A stretch of 38,615 bases of DNA. Source: Protofrankia sp. CiT1. GTDB lineage: Bacteria > Actinomycetota > Actinomycetes > Frankiales > Frankiaceae. Under the pieces are notes generated by a model that did not search any database, was not told the origin of the DNA, and saw only the letters and a list, made by a program, of their open reading frames with translations. Numbering within the stretch: the stretch's first letter is position 1; the number at the start of each line of letters is the position of its first letter. The DNA lies in NCBI RefSeq assembly GCF_917627385.1, contig NZ_CAKJTL010000177.1, positions 20,724-59,338 of the forward strand. The letters run 5' to 3'. The position numbers and the translations under genes were made by a program. This document shows positions 1-8,278 of this stretch, piece by piece.

Positions 1-144
1 GGGGCTGACCGACGGGCCGCCTGAACCACCCGCCCCGCACGCGGCGGCCATGAACATGACAGCGGCAAGGGCGAGCGGCGCGGCCATGCCGCTGCGCGTG
101 CGGCCGGGGCTCCCAAGGGGTCTGGACGGACGGGTCCGGATCAC
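1..144 (-). CDS. ABC transporter substrate-binding lipoprotein (N-terminal fragment)
   Basis: Only the first 48 codons are in the window; the gene continues past the left edge. It starts at a GTG preceded by a purine-rich GAGAGGAAG site. The protein has a basic N-terminus (MIRTRPSRP), a hydrophobic stretch at residues 20-35 (APLALAAVMFMAAA) and a Cys at 36 followed by a Gly/Ser-rich linker, which is a lipoprotein signal peptide with a relaxed lipobox (AAAC). It lies 23 bp downstream of two sugar-type permeases on the same strand, so it is most likely their extracytoplasmic binding protein. No part of the mature binding domain is visible, so the substrate cannot be inferred. Confidence 0.72.
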   Translation of the reverse strand, partial: MIRTRPSRPLGSPGRTRSGMAAPLALAAVMFMAAACGAGGSGGPSVSP

Positions 145-167
145 GTGTCTTCCTCTCGGGCGCGCTC

Positions 168-1052
168 TCATCCCTCAGCACCGACACCGGTGCCAGTGAT
201 TCCAGCAGCCAGTCGCCGCTGAGCAAGGATGAACACGAAAAGTGTTGGCAGGCTTATAATCAGCGCCGCAGCCGACAGCTGGGCGAAATCGGGGAAACCG
301 CCGCTGGCTGAAACCAGGTTCGCCAGGGCCAGCGGCGGGGTCGCGATACCCGGTGACCGTGCCACTAGCAGCGGCCAAAGATATTCGTTGAACGAAAGGA
401 GAAAGCTGAAGGTCGCGACCGTGGCGATCGCCGGTGTCGACAGCGGTAGGACGATCGCGCGTAGTGTCCGCCACGTACCGAGACCGTCCATCCGGGCCGC
501 TTCGAGTAAAGCCGGTGGAATCGTGATCATATACTGGCGAAGCAGGAAGATTCCCGCGGCATTCGTCATGAAGGGCAGCACCAGCCCGGCCCTGGTATCG
601 GCCAGGCCGACAGCGGAGATTGTCACGTAGTTCGGTATGGCGGTGATCTGTGGCGGTACCAGCAAAGTCGCGAGAATGACCGCGAACAGCACCGCGCGGC
701 CACGAAACCTGAGGCAACCGAGGGCGTAGGCGGCTGGTATCGCCGTAGCGAGCTGCAGGAACGTGATCGCGATGCTCACCCCGATTCCGGTCGCCAGCGC
801 AGGCCCGAGGCCCGCCGCCTCGAACGCACGCGGGAAGGCCGCGAAGCCGACATCGGACGGAAGCGGGCTCGACGACAGACCAAGCACATTCTGCGGTGGA
901 CCGACCGCGGTACGCAGCATCCACCAGAACGGAAGGAAGGCGCCGCCGATCCCGACGGCGAGAAACGCCCAGCGCAGACCGGTTGAGACGATCCTTCCTG
1001 GCGAGATGGCCGGATGGGCGCGGCTCACCACAGACACGCCACTGGCGTTCAC
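168..1052 (-). CDS. Carbohydrate ABC transporter permease, MalG/CUT1 type
   Basis: This is one of two inner-membrane permeases of a binding-protein-dependent importer. The family EAA loop is clear near residues 180-205 (LLEAARMDGLGTWRTLRAI followed by LP), the site that docks on the ATPase. About six hydrophobic segments are visible and the length (about 294 aa) is normal for MalG. I chose the GTG whose sequence overlaps the stop of the upstream permease (GTGA, 1049-1052), which implies translational coupling. An in-frame start further upstream would overlap the preceding gene by 40 bp and adds a poorly conserved leader. The substrate is probably a sugar or sugar derivative by family. No ATPase gene is present in the window. 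Confidence 0.9.
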   Translation of the reverse strand: MNASGVSVVSRAHPAISPGRIVSTGLRWAFLAVGIGGAFLPFWWMLRTAVGPPQNVLGLSSSPLPSDVGFAAFPRAFEAAGLGPALATGIGVSIAITFLQLATAIPAAYALGCLRFRGRAVLFAVILATLLVPPQITAIPNYVTISAVGLADTRAGLVLPFMTNAAGIFLLRQYMITIPPALLEAARMDGLGTWRTLRAIVLPLSTPAIATVATFSFLLSFNEYLWPLLVARSPGIATPPLALANLVSASGGFPDFAQLSAAALIISLPTLFVFILAQRRLAAGITGTGVGAEG

Positions 1053-1954
1053 AGCGTCACCTCGCGAGCGACTCGGGCACGTGCCCATCGTCCGACGGCG
1101 GCGCCAATAACACCGAGTAGGACGACAGCGACCAGCAGCAACAACGCCAGCATGGAGGCATAGCCGATCCGGAACGATCCAGTAAATCCTGCCTTGTAAA
1201 TGTAGTACACAATCGTCGTGCTGGAGCCCAACGGACCACCCTGTGTGAGGACCGCGACCGTCTCGAACGTCTGCAGCGTGAGAATCGTCGCAAACACCGC
1301 GACAAAAACCGTGGTAGGAGCCAGCAGCGGCAGCGTGATCCGGCGCAGCCGCGCCCAGCCGTGGATGCCGTCGACATCAGCGGCTTCGCGCACCGACACC
1401 GGTATCGTTGTGAGGCCCGCGAGATACACGACGAAGACGAAGCTCGCCAACCGCCAGCCGCCAACAAGCGCGACCACCGGTAATGCGGTGGATGTGTTCC
1501 CGAGCCAGTCGACCGGGGCGATTCCGAACCAGCCGGCCACCGTGTTCGCCAGCGCGTCCGGATTAGCTGAAAAAATGTAGGAGAAAACAACCGCCACCGC
1601 GACAAGATTGGCGCTCACCGGTAGAAACAACGCAAGCCGGATGAGTGAACGCCCACGGGCCACCCGGTCGGCCGCGAGTGCCAGGCCAAGGCCGATCACC
1701 ACCGCTGGAACAACGGTGATCAGGCAGTAGGCCACGGTATTACGGACAGCCTGCGCAAGGTCTGGATCATGCAACGCGGCACGAAAGTTGGTGGTGCCGA
1801 CCCAGCGGAAGCTCGGCCCGGTGAGAGTCTTGTCAGTGCCCGCGATGAACGCGGAGACCAACGCCGGCGCGATCGTGAACACACCGAGGCCGACGACGGC
1901 CGGCAGCAACAGCGCCGCCACTCGCCAGCCTGGACGCTGGAACACCGAGTTCAT
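1049..1954 (-). CDS. Carbohydrate ABC transporter permease, MalF/UgpA type
   Basis: This is the first permease of the transporter, partner of the MalG-type subunit directly downstream. The protein begins MNSVFQRPGWR with a transmembrane helix at about residues 10-35. The family sequence WVGTTNFRAAL follows at about 52-62 and the EAA loop (REAADVDGIHGWARLRRIT then LP) at about 195-215. About 301 aa is a usual length. The frame stays open for 67 codons upstream, but that part is a low-complexity Cys/Pro/Ala repeat and not family sequence, so the ATG at 1954 is preferred. The Shine-Dalgarno is weak (GGCTCC). The gene order permease-permease-binding protein differs from the common order with the binding protein first. 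Confidence 0.88.
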   Translation of the reverse strand: MNSVFQRPGWRVAALLLPAVVGLGVFTIAPALVSAFIAGTDKTLTGPSFRWVGTTNFRAALHDPDLAQAVRNTVAYCLITVVPAVVIGLGLALAADRVARGRSLIRLALFLPVSANLVAVAVVFSYIFSANPDALANTVAGWFGIAPVDWLGNTSTALPVVALVGGWRLASFVFVVYLAGLTTIPVSVREAADVDGIHGWARLRRITLPLLAPTTVFVAVFATILTLQTFETVAVLTQGGPLGSSTTIVYYIYKAGFTGSFRIGYASMLALLLLVAVVLLGVIGAAVGRWARARVAREVTL

Positions 1955-2333
1955 GGAGCCGCCGGCCGGACATAGCGCCAGACACGCGGCCGGGCACACC
2001 GCCGGGCACGCGGCCGGACCGCCCGCCGGCCGCGCCCGGCCGGACAGGACGGAGCTGTTCGGTACACGGTTCGGAATCTTGGCCGGTGACAGGGCATTTG
2101 TACACGACCTGGCCGTGTCGACACGGCGACCGCGTGAAAGACAGTCTCCGATCACCGTTCACGGCCGCGAGCAACAGCCGGCGGGCGCAGAACGACGCGC
2201 ACCGAAAGTCACACGCCGAACGCTTGGAGTCCGATGCCGGCCCTTCGGCTTCCGCTCCGGCAATCGGGTGTGCCTCCTCAGCGCGATCCCTGTAAGAATG
2301 TCAATTGACCTGATGTCGATCTCCGGGGCCACA
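1955..2333. repeat. Divergent intergenic region with degenerate 12-bp tandem repeat (about 1974-2033)
   Basis: This gap separates the transporter genes (leftward) from the DUF349 gene (rightward) and must hold both promoters. About 1974-2033 consists of degenerate 12-bp units built on GCGGCCGGGCAC, ACCGCCGGGCAC and GCGGCCGGACCG. In the minus-strand frame these would read as repeated Cys-Pro-Ala-rich residues ahead of the MalF start, probably untranslated. I could not identify a convincing -35/-10 pair. Confidence 0.5.
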
Positions 2334-3536
2334 ATGAGTGAGCGCAGCAGTTCCGGCTGGGGGCGCGTCGGCGACGACGGCACCGTGTACCTGCGGACAC
2401 CCTCGGGTGAACGCCCTGTCGGTTCCTGGCGGGCTGGCAGCCCGGCGGAGGGCCTCGCGCACTTCGGGCGGCGCTATGACGACCTGGCGGCCGAGGTCGT
2501 GCTGCTCGAGCGGCGGCTCACCGTCCCCAGCGCCGAGCCGGCGGACCTCGCGTCGAGCGCGCGCCGGCTGCTGGCGTCCCTCGACACCGCCGCGGTCGTC
2601 GGCGATCTGGAGACCTTGGCCCGCCGGCTCGAGGCGGTGCTCACCGCGGTCGATGCGCGAAAGGCCGAGCGGGCTGCCGAGCGGGCCCGACGGACCGCCG
2701 CGGCGATCGAGGCGAAGGAAGCACTCGTCGCGGAAAGTCAACGCCTCGCCAGTGGTTCCGACTGGAAGGCCTCGGGCGAGCGGTTCCGCGCCATCGCCAC
2801 CGAGTTCCGGGCGATCACCGGCGTGGATCGCCGTACGGACACCGAGCTGTGGAAAAAGGTGACCGTTGCCCGCGAGGAGTTCAACCGGCGCCGGACCGCT
2901 CATTTCGCCGCGCTCGACCAGCAGCGCGCGCAGGCCAGGGAGCGCAAGGAGGCGATCGTCGCCGAAGCCGACGCGCTGGCCGACTCCACCGAGTGGTCAT
3001 CCAGCAGTGCTCGGTACCGGGCGCTGCTGGATGAGTGGAAGTCGGCCGGACGCGCGCCCAAAGACGTCGAGGACGCCCTGTGGCTGCGCTTCCGCTCCGC
3101 GCAGGATGCCTTCTTCGCCCGCCGCAACGCGGCCAACGCCGAACGCGACGCCGCCCTGCGCACAAACCAGGCCAGCAAGGAACAGCTGCTCGCCGAAGCG
3201 GCCGCGCTCGACCCCAGCCAGCCCGAGCGGTCACTGCGCAGGCTACGGGAGATCGAACAACGCTGGGACACGATCGGGAAGGTGCCTCGCGAGGCCAGTG
3301 CCGACCTTGAGCGTCGGCTGTCGGCTGCCGGTGACCGTATCCGTCACGCGGCGGACGCCCGGTGGCGCCGGCCGCAGACGGCGGAGTCTGCGTTTGTGAC
3401 GACATTGCGGGAGTCCGTCGCCAAGTTGGAGGCAAAACTGGAACGAGCTCGGGCGTGCGGGCGCGCGGACGAGGTAGCGAAAGCCGAGTCGGCGCTGGCG
3501 ACACAGCGCGAATGGCTCTCGCACGCGACTCGTTGA
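2334..3536 (+). CDS. DUF349 domain-containing protein
   Basis: The 400-aa protein begins MSERSSSGWGRVGDDG, the usual opening of actinobacterial DUF349 proteins (SGWGRV.DDGTVYLRT..GER.VGSW). Long charged helical segments follow, with three or four DUF349-like units (for example W......RFRAIATEFRAI, ARYRALLDEWKSAGRAPK, LRRLREIEQRWDTIGKVPR) at about residues 140-360. The family is cytoplasmic and probably forms helical bundles; its biochemical role is not established. Starts upstream in the same frame at 2298 (MSIDLMS) and earlier are possible but lack homology. The gene is monocistronic, divergent from the transporter. Confidence 0.85.
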   Translation: MSERSSSGWGRVGDDGTVYLRTPSGERPVGSWRAGSPAEGLAHFGRRYDDLAAEVVLLERRLTVPSAEPADLASSARRLLASLDTAAVVGDLETLARRLEAVLTAVDARKAERAAERARRTAAAIEAKEALVAESQRLASGSDWKASGERFRAIATEFRAITGVDRRTDTELWKKVTVAREEFNRRRTAHFAALDQQRAQARERKEAIVAEADALADSTEWSSSSARYRALLDEWKSAGRAPKDVEDALWLRFRSAQDAFFARRNAANAERDAALRTNQASKEQLLAEAAALDPSQPERSLRRLREIEQRWDTIGKVPREASADLERRLSAAGDRIRHAADARWRRPQTAESAFVTTLRESVAKLEAKLERARACGRADEVAKAESALATQREWLSHATR

Positions 3537-3802
3537 TCCTCATCCGCGCGACGCCTGGCCAGCTGAGCGCTTGCCATAGCTAGCAGTCGGACGTACGCTG
3601 CTCAGTGTTGGTCACCCGGTGCCGTAGCTCCTACTATCCCAGCCAGAATTCATTCGGGGGCCCGCTCAACCGACGGCGGCGTGAGCACAGATTTTTCGCG
3701 CCGTCGACAGCCAATACGATCCAGCGGCCAAAGGGTATGCGATCATTTTTCGCCTGCCCGGTGGCCCCAGGAAATCTAGCCGAGAGGAGGCTGCCGTCCA
3801 AC

Positions 3803-4537
3803 GTGCCGCCCCTGAATGTGCGCGATCTCGGAGACTTCATCAGGGACCAGCGCAAAATCGCGCAGATCTCCCTTCGCCAGCTCGCCCGGCAGGCCGGGGT
3901 CAGTAATCCTTATCTGAGCCAGATCGAACGTGGTCTGCGAAAGCCGTCCGCGGAGATTCTGCAACAGATCGCCAAGGCACTTCGAATCTCCGCGGAAGTG
4001 CTTTACGTGCAGGCCGGCATTCTCGACGAACGGTCGTCCGACAATGATGTCGTCGTCTCGATTCTCGCGGACACGGGTCTCACCGAGCGGCAGAAACAGG
4101 TCATTATCGAGATTTATGACGCGTTCCGCAAGGAAAACTCGACCTGCGGCCTGGCGCCCGAGCCATCGTCGCCTGACGACCTGAGCACCGGGCAGAATGC
4201 TCCGGAGCCGGTCGCCGGATTCGACCGGGTGGAATCTTCCCCGAACGGTGCCGCCCAACCGGGCGACACGGCGGTAACGACCAGCTCCACCGCTGGCGGC
4301 CAGGCAAAGAGAACCACAACCAGGCGGAAGACGGCCAGCAGCCGGGCGGCTGGCGATCCCGAGCCGCGGACACCGGTGGCCCGGCGGCCACGCTCCGCGG
4401 AAACCGGTGGAGAAACTGGTGGGAATGCCGGCGGCGGAGCCCCCGCGAAGACCGGCGTGACCGCGTCCGAGGATGTCCCGCTCACCACGGTGGCGGCCGA
4501 TGAACCAACTACCCATGACCCGGCAGAGGACGCATAA
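3803..4537 (+). CDS. XRE-family helix-turn-helix regulator (Rv0474-like)
   Basis: An N-terminal HTH_3 domain spans about residues 7-65: LGDFIRDQRK, then SLRQLARQAGVSNPYLSQIE and RGLRKPSAEILQQIAKAL. A short helical segment follows (ILADTGLTERQKQVIIEIYDAFRKE, about 90-120) and then a long disordered Pro/Thr/Arg-rich tail to residue 244. I chose the GTG at 3803 because GAGAGGAGG lies 12 bp upstream; translation further upstream gives no family sequence. From memory, M. tuberculosis Rv0474 is a similar XRE protein directly before hbhA (Rv0475), and an HbhA-like gene follows here too, so it may regulate that gene. A small repeat element separates the two. Confidence 0.82.
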   Translation: MPPLNVRDLGDFIRDQRKIAQISLRQLARQAGVSNPYLSQIERGLRKPSAEILQQIAKALRISAEVLYVQAGILDERSSDNDVVVSILADTGLTERQKQVIIEIYDAFRKENSTCGLAPEPSSPDDLSTGQNAPEPVAGFDRVESSPNGAAQPGDTAVTTSSTAGGQAKRTTTRRKTASSRAAGDPEPRTPVARRPRSAETGGETGGNAGGGAPAKTGVTASEDVPLTTVAADEPTTHDPAEDA

Positions 4538-4546
4538 AGATCAATA

Positions 4547-4710
4547 AGAGCGCTCGAGGATAGGGCGTTCGATCAGTGAGCGGCTCAGCCGCGCCTGATC
4601 CGGCAAGGCGGAGGAGGAAGGCGCCCTGGTGCTGGGCGCCGACTGACGACAACGCGGCCGGGCGGGACGCGGGGAGCCGCGAGCCGGACAGTCCTATCCT
4701 CGGGCGCTCT
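4547..4710. mobile_element. MITE-like palindromic element, 164 bp (family I, copy 1)
   Basis: The element has imperfect 18-bp terminal inverted repeats, AGAGCGCTCGAGGATAGG on the left and the complement of CCTATCCTCGGGCGCTCT on the right, with one mismatch. It encodes no protein. Its centre has CAAGGCGGAGGAGG (4604-4617), a hairpin (GGCGCCC, 7-nt loop, GGGCGCC; 4620-4640) and GACGACAACGC (4645-4655). The same 14-nt and 11-nt blocks occur at 24,723 and 24,764 around a hairpin of unrelated sequence. It begins 10 bp after the XRE gene stop and ends 59 bp before the HbhA-like start, so its hairpin may also act as a terminator or leader structure. Confidence 0.7.
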
Positions 4711-4769
4711 AAATCGGCAATACGCCGACAACCCACGGCCATGTCATGACCGCAAACCAGGAGGTAGCG

Positions 4770-5261
4770 ATGGCCACCATCCGAACCACCGCCCAAACGT
4801 CGGAGGACACCGCTGAGGCCGAGGTAGACGTCAAAATCCCGCTGTCCGAGGTCCGCAAGCCCCTGTACGCCTCCGTGGGTGCCGCCGACGCCGCCGTCAA
4901 GAAGATCCTCACCCTTCCCACCACCTACGTGGATGAGGTCAAGAAGTTTTCCGATCGGGTCAACGGTATTTCCACCCAGGCGCAGAAACTGCCGACCAAC
5001 GTCCAGACCGCGGTCCGGTCACTGCCTGCCACAGTAGGTTCGCAGCTTTCCGACCTACAGGGACGCGCAAGCTCGCTCTACAACAGTTTTGCCGATCGGG
5101 GCGAGAGGCGGGTCTCCAGCATTCGCCGGAGCCCGGTCACCGAGGAGGCTGTTTCCCGCACCAGGACCGCGGTCAGTCAGACCAAGGTCGCCCGCGACTC
5201 AACCCGCAGGGCGGCCGAAGCCGTCAGCAAGGCCGTCGGCGACGCCGCCGCGTCGGACTAA
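4770..5261 (+). CDS. HbhA-like heparin-binding hemagglutinin family protein
   Basis: The 163-aa protein is alanine-rich and largely alpha-helical. Typical segments are VRKPLYASVGAADAAVKK, TYVDEVKKFSDRVN and SQLSDLQGRASSLYNSFADRGE, as in mycobacterial HbhA and related surface or lipid-droplet-associated coiled-coil proteins. I chose the ATG at 4770 because AGGAGG lies 6 bp upstream; an ATG at 4746 has no site. The C-terminus is only modestly basic and lacks the long Lys/Ala/Pro repeat that binds heparan sulfate in M. tuberculosis, so an adhesin role should not be assumed. It follows an XRE gene, as in mycobacteria. Confidence 0.78.
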   Translation: MATIRTTAQTSEDTAEAEVDVKIPLSEVRKPLYASVGAADAAVKKILTLPTTYVDEVKKFSDRVNGISTQAQKLPTNVQTAVRSLPATVGSQLSDLQGRASSLYNSFADRGERRVSSIRRSPVTEEAVSRTRTAVSQTKVARDSTRRAAEAVSKAVGDAAASD

Positions 5262-5273
5262 CGGCCAGCTGCT

Positions 5274-5320
5274 GGCCAAAGGCCGCGCGATCGTGGTTCT
5301 TTTCGCGCGACCGACGCCCC
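5274..5320. repeat. Post-stop repeat shared with 28,625-28,671
   Basis: This 47-bp segment starts 12 bp after the TAA of the HbhA-like gene. It aligns without gaps to the sequence just after the HTH gene at 28.6 kb (35 of 47 identical, most differences transitions). The best conserved parts are GGCCAAAG, GATC and GTTCTTTTC. Inside it, CGCGCGA pairs with TTCGCGCG, so it may form the 3' hairpin of the upstream transcript. The origin of the repeat is unknown. Confidence 0.5.
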
Positions 5321-5383
5321 GGCAAAACAGACTCCGCCGCCACTCGGGAAACACAACCCCATCTCATGGTTCCGCTTCGGCAA

Positions 5384-5419
5384 CCACGGGCCCCGGACCC
5401 TAACGTTCGGGACCCGTGG
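5384..5419. terminator. Inverted repeat, probable terminator upstream of the aldo/keto reductase gene
   Basis: CCACGGG at 5384-5390 pairs with CCCGTGG at 5413-5419. Additional G:C complementarity is possible inside the loop. It lies between the HbhA-like stop and the reductase start and has no T-run, as is common for actinomycete terminators. It ends only 21 bp before the next start codon, so an operator role is also possible. Confidence 0.4.
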
Positions 5420-5440
5420 CGTGTCGTGCTGTACTGAGAT

Positions 5441-6394
5441 ATGAGATATCGCCCACTGGGATCTTCCGGTCTGCTGGTTTCCGTCGTCGGTCTCGGCTGC
5501 AACAACTTCGGGTCGAGAGTCGACATCGAGGGTACCCGGGCTGTTGTCACCGCGGCGCTCGACAACGGCGTCACGCTCTTCGACACAGCCGACACCTATG
5601 GCAACAAGGGCGGCTCCGAAACACTGCTCGGCCATATCCTGCGGACCCGGCGCGACGACGTGGTCCTCGCCACTAAATTCGGCAACGACATGGGCGGCGC
5701 ATACGGGCCCGACTTCAACGCGCGCGCTTCCCGCCGATACATCCGCAAGGCTGTGGAAGGTTCGCTCCGCCGGCTTCAGACCGACTACATCGATCTTTTC
5801 CAGCTCCACGCGCCCGACGCGTTCACCCCGATCGAGGAGACGCTGACCGCGCTTGACGAGGTCGTCCGCGAAGGCAAGGTCCGCTACGTGGGGTCGTCGA
5901 ACCTCACGGCCTGGCAGATCGCGGACGCCGAGTGGACCGCACGCGCGTCCGGTACCACTCGTTTCATTTCCGCACAAAACCATTACAACCTCCTGGAACG
6001 CCGCGTCGAGGCAGAGCTCGTCCCGGCCGCGCAGAAGTACGGCATCGGTGTGCTGCCGTACTTCCCGCTGGCGAACGGCATTCTTACCGGCAAGTACACC
6101 CGGGACTCCCAGCCGCCGCCTGGCACCCGCCTCGTGGGGCGCCAGGACGAGCTGACCGACGAGGTCTTCGATCGACTCGAGACGCTGGAGACCTTCGCCC
6201 GCGAACGCGGCCGGTCCCTGCTGGACGTGGCCATCGGCGCGCTGGCCGCGCAGCCGGCGGTAGCGTCAGTGATCGCCGGTGCCACCACAGCGGAACAGGT
6301 CCGAGCAAACGTCGTGGCCGGCGAGTGGCAGCCGCGAGCCGACGACCTCGCCGTCCTCGACAAGATCGCCCCAACCCGACGCCCAGGTTCCTGA
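5441..6394 (+). CDS. Aldo/keto reductase
   Basis: This 317-aa protein should be an NADPH-dependent reductase of carbonyl compounds with a cytoplasmic TIM barrel. The catalytic tetrad is intact: Asp48 and Tyr53 (LFDTADTYGNKGGSE), Lys79 (VVLATKFG) and His123 (DYIDLFQLHAPD). The late motifs YFPLANGILTGKY and SVIAGATTAEQV (cofactor phosphate binding) match the YajO/YghZ-type group of single-domain AKRs. The ATG has no clear Shine-Dalgarno, so a leaderless transcript is possible. Substrate specificity cannot be read from sequence. Confidence 0.92.
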   Translation: MRYRPLGSSGLLVSVVGLGCNNFGSRVDIEGTRAVVTAALDNGVTLFDTADTYGNKGGSETLLGHILRTRRDDVVLATKFGNDMGGAYGPDFNARASRRYIRKAVEGSLRRLQTDYIDLFQLHAPDAFTPIEETLTALDEVVREGKVRYVGSSNLTAWQIADAEWTARASGTTRFISAQNHYNLLERRVEAELVPAAQKYGIGVLPYFPLANGILTGKYTRDSQPPPGTRLVGRQDELTDEVFDRLETLETFARERGRSLLDVAIGALAAQPAVASVIAGATTAEQVRANVVAGEWQPRADDLAVLDKIAPTRRPGS

Positions 6395-6475
6395 CACCTC
6401 CCACGCGCCGGCAGCGGACAGCCGCTCCGCCGCCGCTGCCCACGGGAGGCGCAACCGGGTGCCAGGCCGTGGAAA

Positions 6476-7003
6476 ATGGTGCTCATGGTCGAAGTGACGC
6501 TGGTACGGGGAGACATCACCGAGCAGGACGTCGACGCTGTCGTCAACGCGGCGAACTCGTCACTGCTCGGTGGCGGCGGGGTGGACGGCGCGATCCACCG
6601 CCGCGGTGGACCTGACATCCTCGCCGCATGCCGTGCGCTGCGGGCAGGCACGCTGGGCGGCGGTCTGCCGACCGGCCGGGCGGTCGCCACAACAGCGGGC
6701 CGGCTGCCCGCCCGGTATGTCATCCACGTCGTCGGCCCCGTCTGGTCGGACGTCCAGGACCGTTCGCACCTGCTGCGATCCTGCTACGAGCAGGCTCTGC
6801 GGGTCGCGGACGAGCTGGGCGTGGTGTCGGTGGCCTTCCCCGCGGTCAGTGCGGGTGCGTACGGCTGGCCGCTTGACGACGCCGCCCGCATCGCCGTGAG
6901 CAGCGTCCTGATCACGCCGACCAGCGTGCGGGAGGCCCGCTTCGTACTGTTCGACAACGCCAGCCACAGCGCCTTCCAGACAGCTCTGGACGCGCTGCGT
7001 TGA
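6476..7003 (+). CDS. Macro domain protein (O-acetyl-ADP-ribose deacetylase type)
   Basis: The protein is a single macro domain of about 175 aa. The ligand-binding loops are clear: GDITEQDVDAVVNAANSSL, GGGGVDGAIHRRGG and FPAVSAGAYGWPLDDAARIA. Such enzymes bind ADP-ribose and hydrolyse O-acetyl-ADP-ribose or ADP-ribosyl esters. ATG at 6476 or 6485 (MVEVTLVRG) could be the start; the latter better fits the family N-terminus. It follows the reductase by 81 bp and faces the methyltransferase gene tail to tail, 9 bp away. Confidence 0.9.
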   Translation: MVLMVEVTLVRGDITEQDVDAVVNAANSSLLGGGGVDGAIHRRGGPDILAACRALRAGTLGGGLPTGRAVATTAGRLPARYVIHVVGPVWSDVQDRSHLLRSCYEQALRVADELGVVSVAFPAVSAGAYGWPLDDAARIAVSSVLITPTSVREARFVLFDNASHSAFQTALDALR

Positions 7004-7012
7004 CGAGCCGTC

Positions 7013-7930
7013 TCAGCGGCCCCCAACGACGGCCGTACCCGTGCATCCGGGCGGCCAGGCCACGGTGACCTCGCCCAGCCGCCATCGCCGCGCGTTACCG
7101 CGCACCGGCCAGCCCTCCGTCCGGATGGCCTCGACCGCCGCGATCCATCGTTGTCTGGGCCCGAACGCCGCGCGCGGCGCCATCCGCAGCCAGGCGTCAT
7201 CGAACGAGGACAGCAACGCATGTATGTCCTCACCCGCAACGTTGCGGGCGATAAGTGCCTTCGGCAGCCGTTGGGCAATCTCGGACGGCCGGCTCAGGCT
7301 CGGCAGATGCGCCGCGAGGGTGAGGGTGGTGGTGCCCGGCCAGGGATCGGCCGGGAGTTCCCGGCCGGCTCCCGGTGCCCCCGCCCCGGAGGGCGCACCG
7401 GAGGGACCGTCGACCGCGAACCAGCATGCGTGCCTGCCGATCTCGTCGCAGGTGCCCTCGACCAACAGGCCGCCGGCGGCGATCTGGTCGAGCATCGACC
7501 GCCAGGCTGAGCCAACCGCCGTCGCCTCGTACTGGCGGAGCACGTTCATCGCGCGGACCAGCACGGGGCGCAGCCCCGCGAGCTCGAATCCGCCGTGGGC
7601 GAAGGCCAGCCGTGGCGGGCGTGCGGCCGGAGCAGCCGCCGCCACCCGGGCCCGGTCGATCTCCAGCCCGACGACCTCGACGCCGGGCACCACCCGCGCC
7701 AACCGGTCGTAGAGCTCAACCGTGGTGATCGGGGACGAGCCGAAGCCGAGGTCGACGACCAGCGGAGTATCGGCGCCGCGCAGGCGGGCAGCCTGCGTTC
7801 CGATGATCCAGCGATCGACTCTGCGCAGGCGGTTCGGATTGGTTGTCCCGCGGGTCGCGACCCCCAGCGCCCTGGCACGACCGGCGGCGAGCCGAGGCGT
7901 ACGGCGGCGGGCGGGAAAAGTACCGGGCAC
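7013..7930 (-). CDS. Class I SAM-dependent methyltransferase family protein
   Basis: Motif I of the SAM-binding fold is visible as VVDLGFGSSPITTVEL at about residues 57-72, followed by an acidic motif II position (VEVVGLEIDRARV). The rest (NVLRQYEATAVGSAWRSML, FDDAWLRMAPRAAFGPRQRW) is family-specific and gives no substrate. As I recall, a gene of this type sits next to mshA in other actinobacteria. The start is a GTG at 7930 with a weak GGTGAAG site. It is divergent from mshA across a 348-bp gap. Confidence 0.75.
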   Translation of the reverse strand: MPGTFPARRRTPRLAAGRARALGVATRGTTNPNRLRRVDRWIIGTQAARLRGADTPLVVDLGFGSSPITTVELYDRLARVVPGVEVVGLEIDRARVAAAAPAARPPRLAFAHGGFELAGLRPVLVRAMNVLRQYEATAVGSAWRSMLDQIAAGGLLVEGTCDEIGRHACWFAVDGPSGAPSGAGAPGAGRELPADPWPGTTTLTLAAHLPSLSRPSEIAQRLPKALIARNVAGEDIHALLSSFDDAWLRMAPRAAFGPRQRWIAAVEAIRTEGWPVRGNARRWRLGEVTVAWPPGCTGTAVVGGR

Positions 7931-8278
7931 CGCTTCACCATCGCAGGGCCGTAGCGCTCGCCGCGGCGAGCCCCGGATTCCCCGCCCGTGGACATCCCAA
8001 GAGAGTCAGATGAATCTCACATTTCGACTTATATCGGCCTATCGGCCGTGTCGATGGCAGAATGTAGCGGGCCCCATCGGGACGACGGACCCCACCATGG
8101 TGGTCGGTGCGGCCTGGTGCCGTACCCGTAGGAGGCGTCCGGGCCGGGCTCCGGCGCGCCCGCCTACCAGCGCACGGGTATGTCCTCGGACGTGTCCGGG
8201 CATGCGGGCGGCAGATCCGTTGTTCGGACATTCGGGAAGCTGGCGATCGGTGTGTCCGGCTCGATGTGGAGGTGATCG
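7931..8278. other. Divergent intergenic region between the methyltransferase and mshA
   Basis: No credible protein is seen in these 348 bp. A moderately AT-richer stretch at about 8008-8065 contains the palindrome CGGCC-TAT-CGGCCG and may carry promoter elements. CCACCATGGTGG is another short palindrome near 8095. The end carries GGAGGTGATC, a very strong Shine-Dalgarno for mshA. Confidence 0.4.

Noticed and set aside
1788-2333. Long N-terminal extension of the DUF349 frame, back over the transporter genes
   Set aside because: It overlaps the divergent malF-type gene and the Pro/Ala-rich repeats and has no family sequence; family N-termini begin at the chosen ATG.
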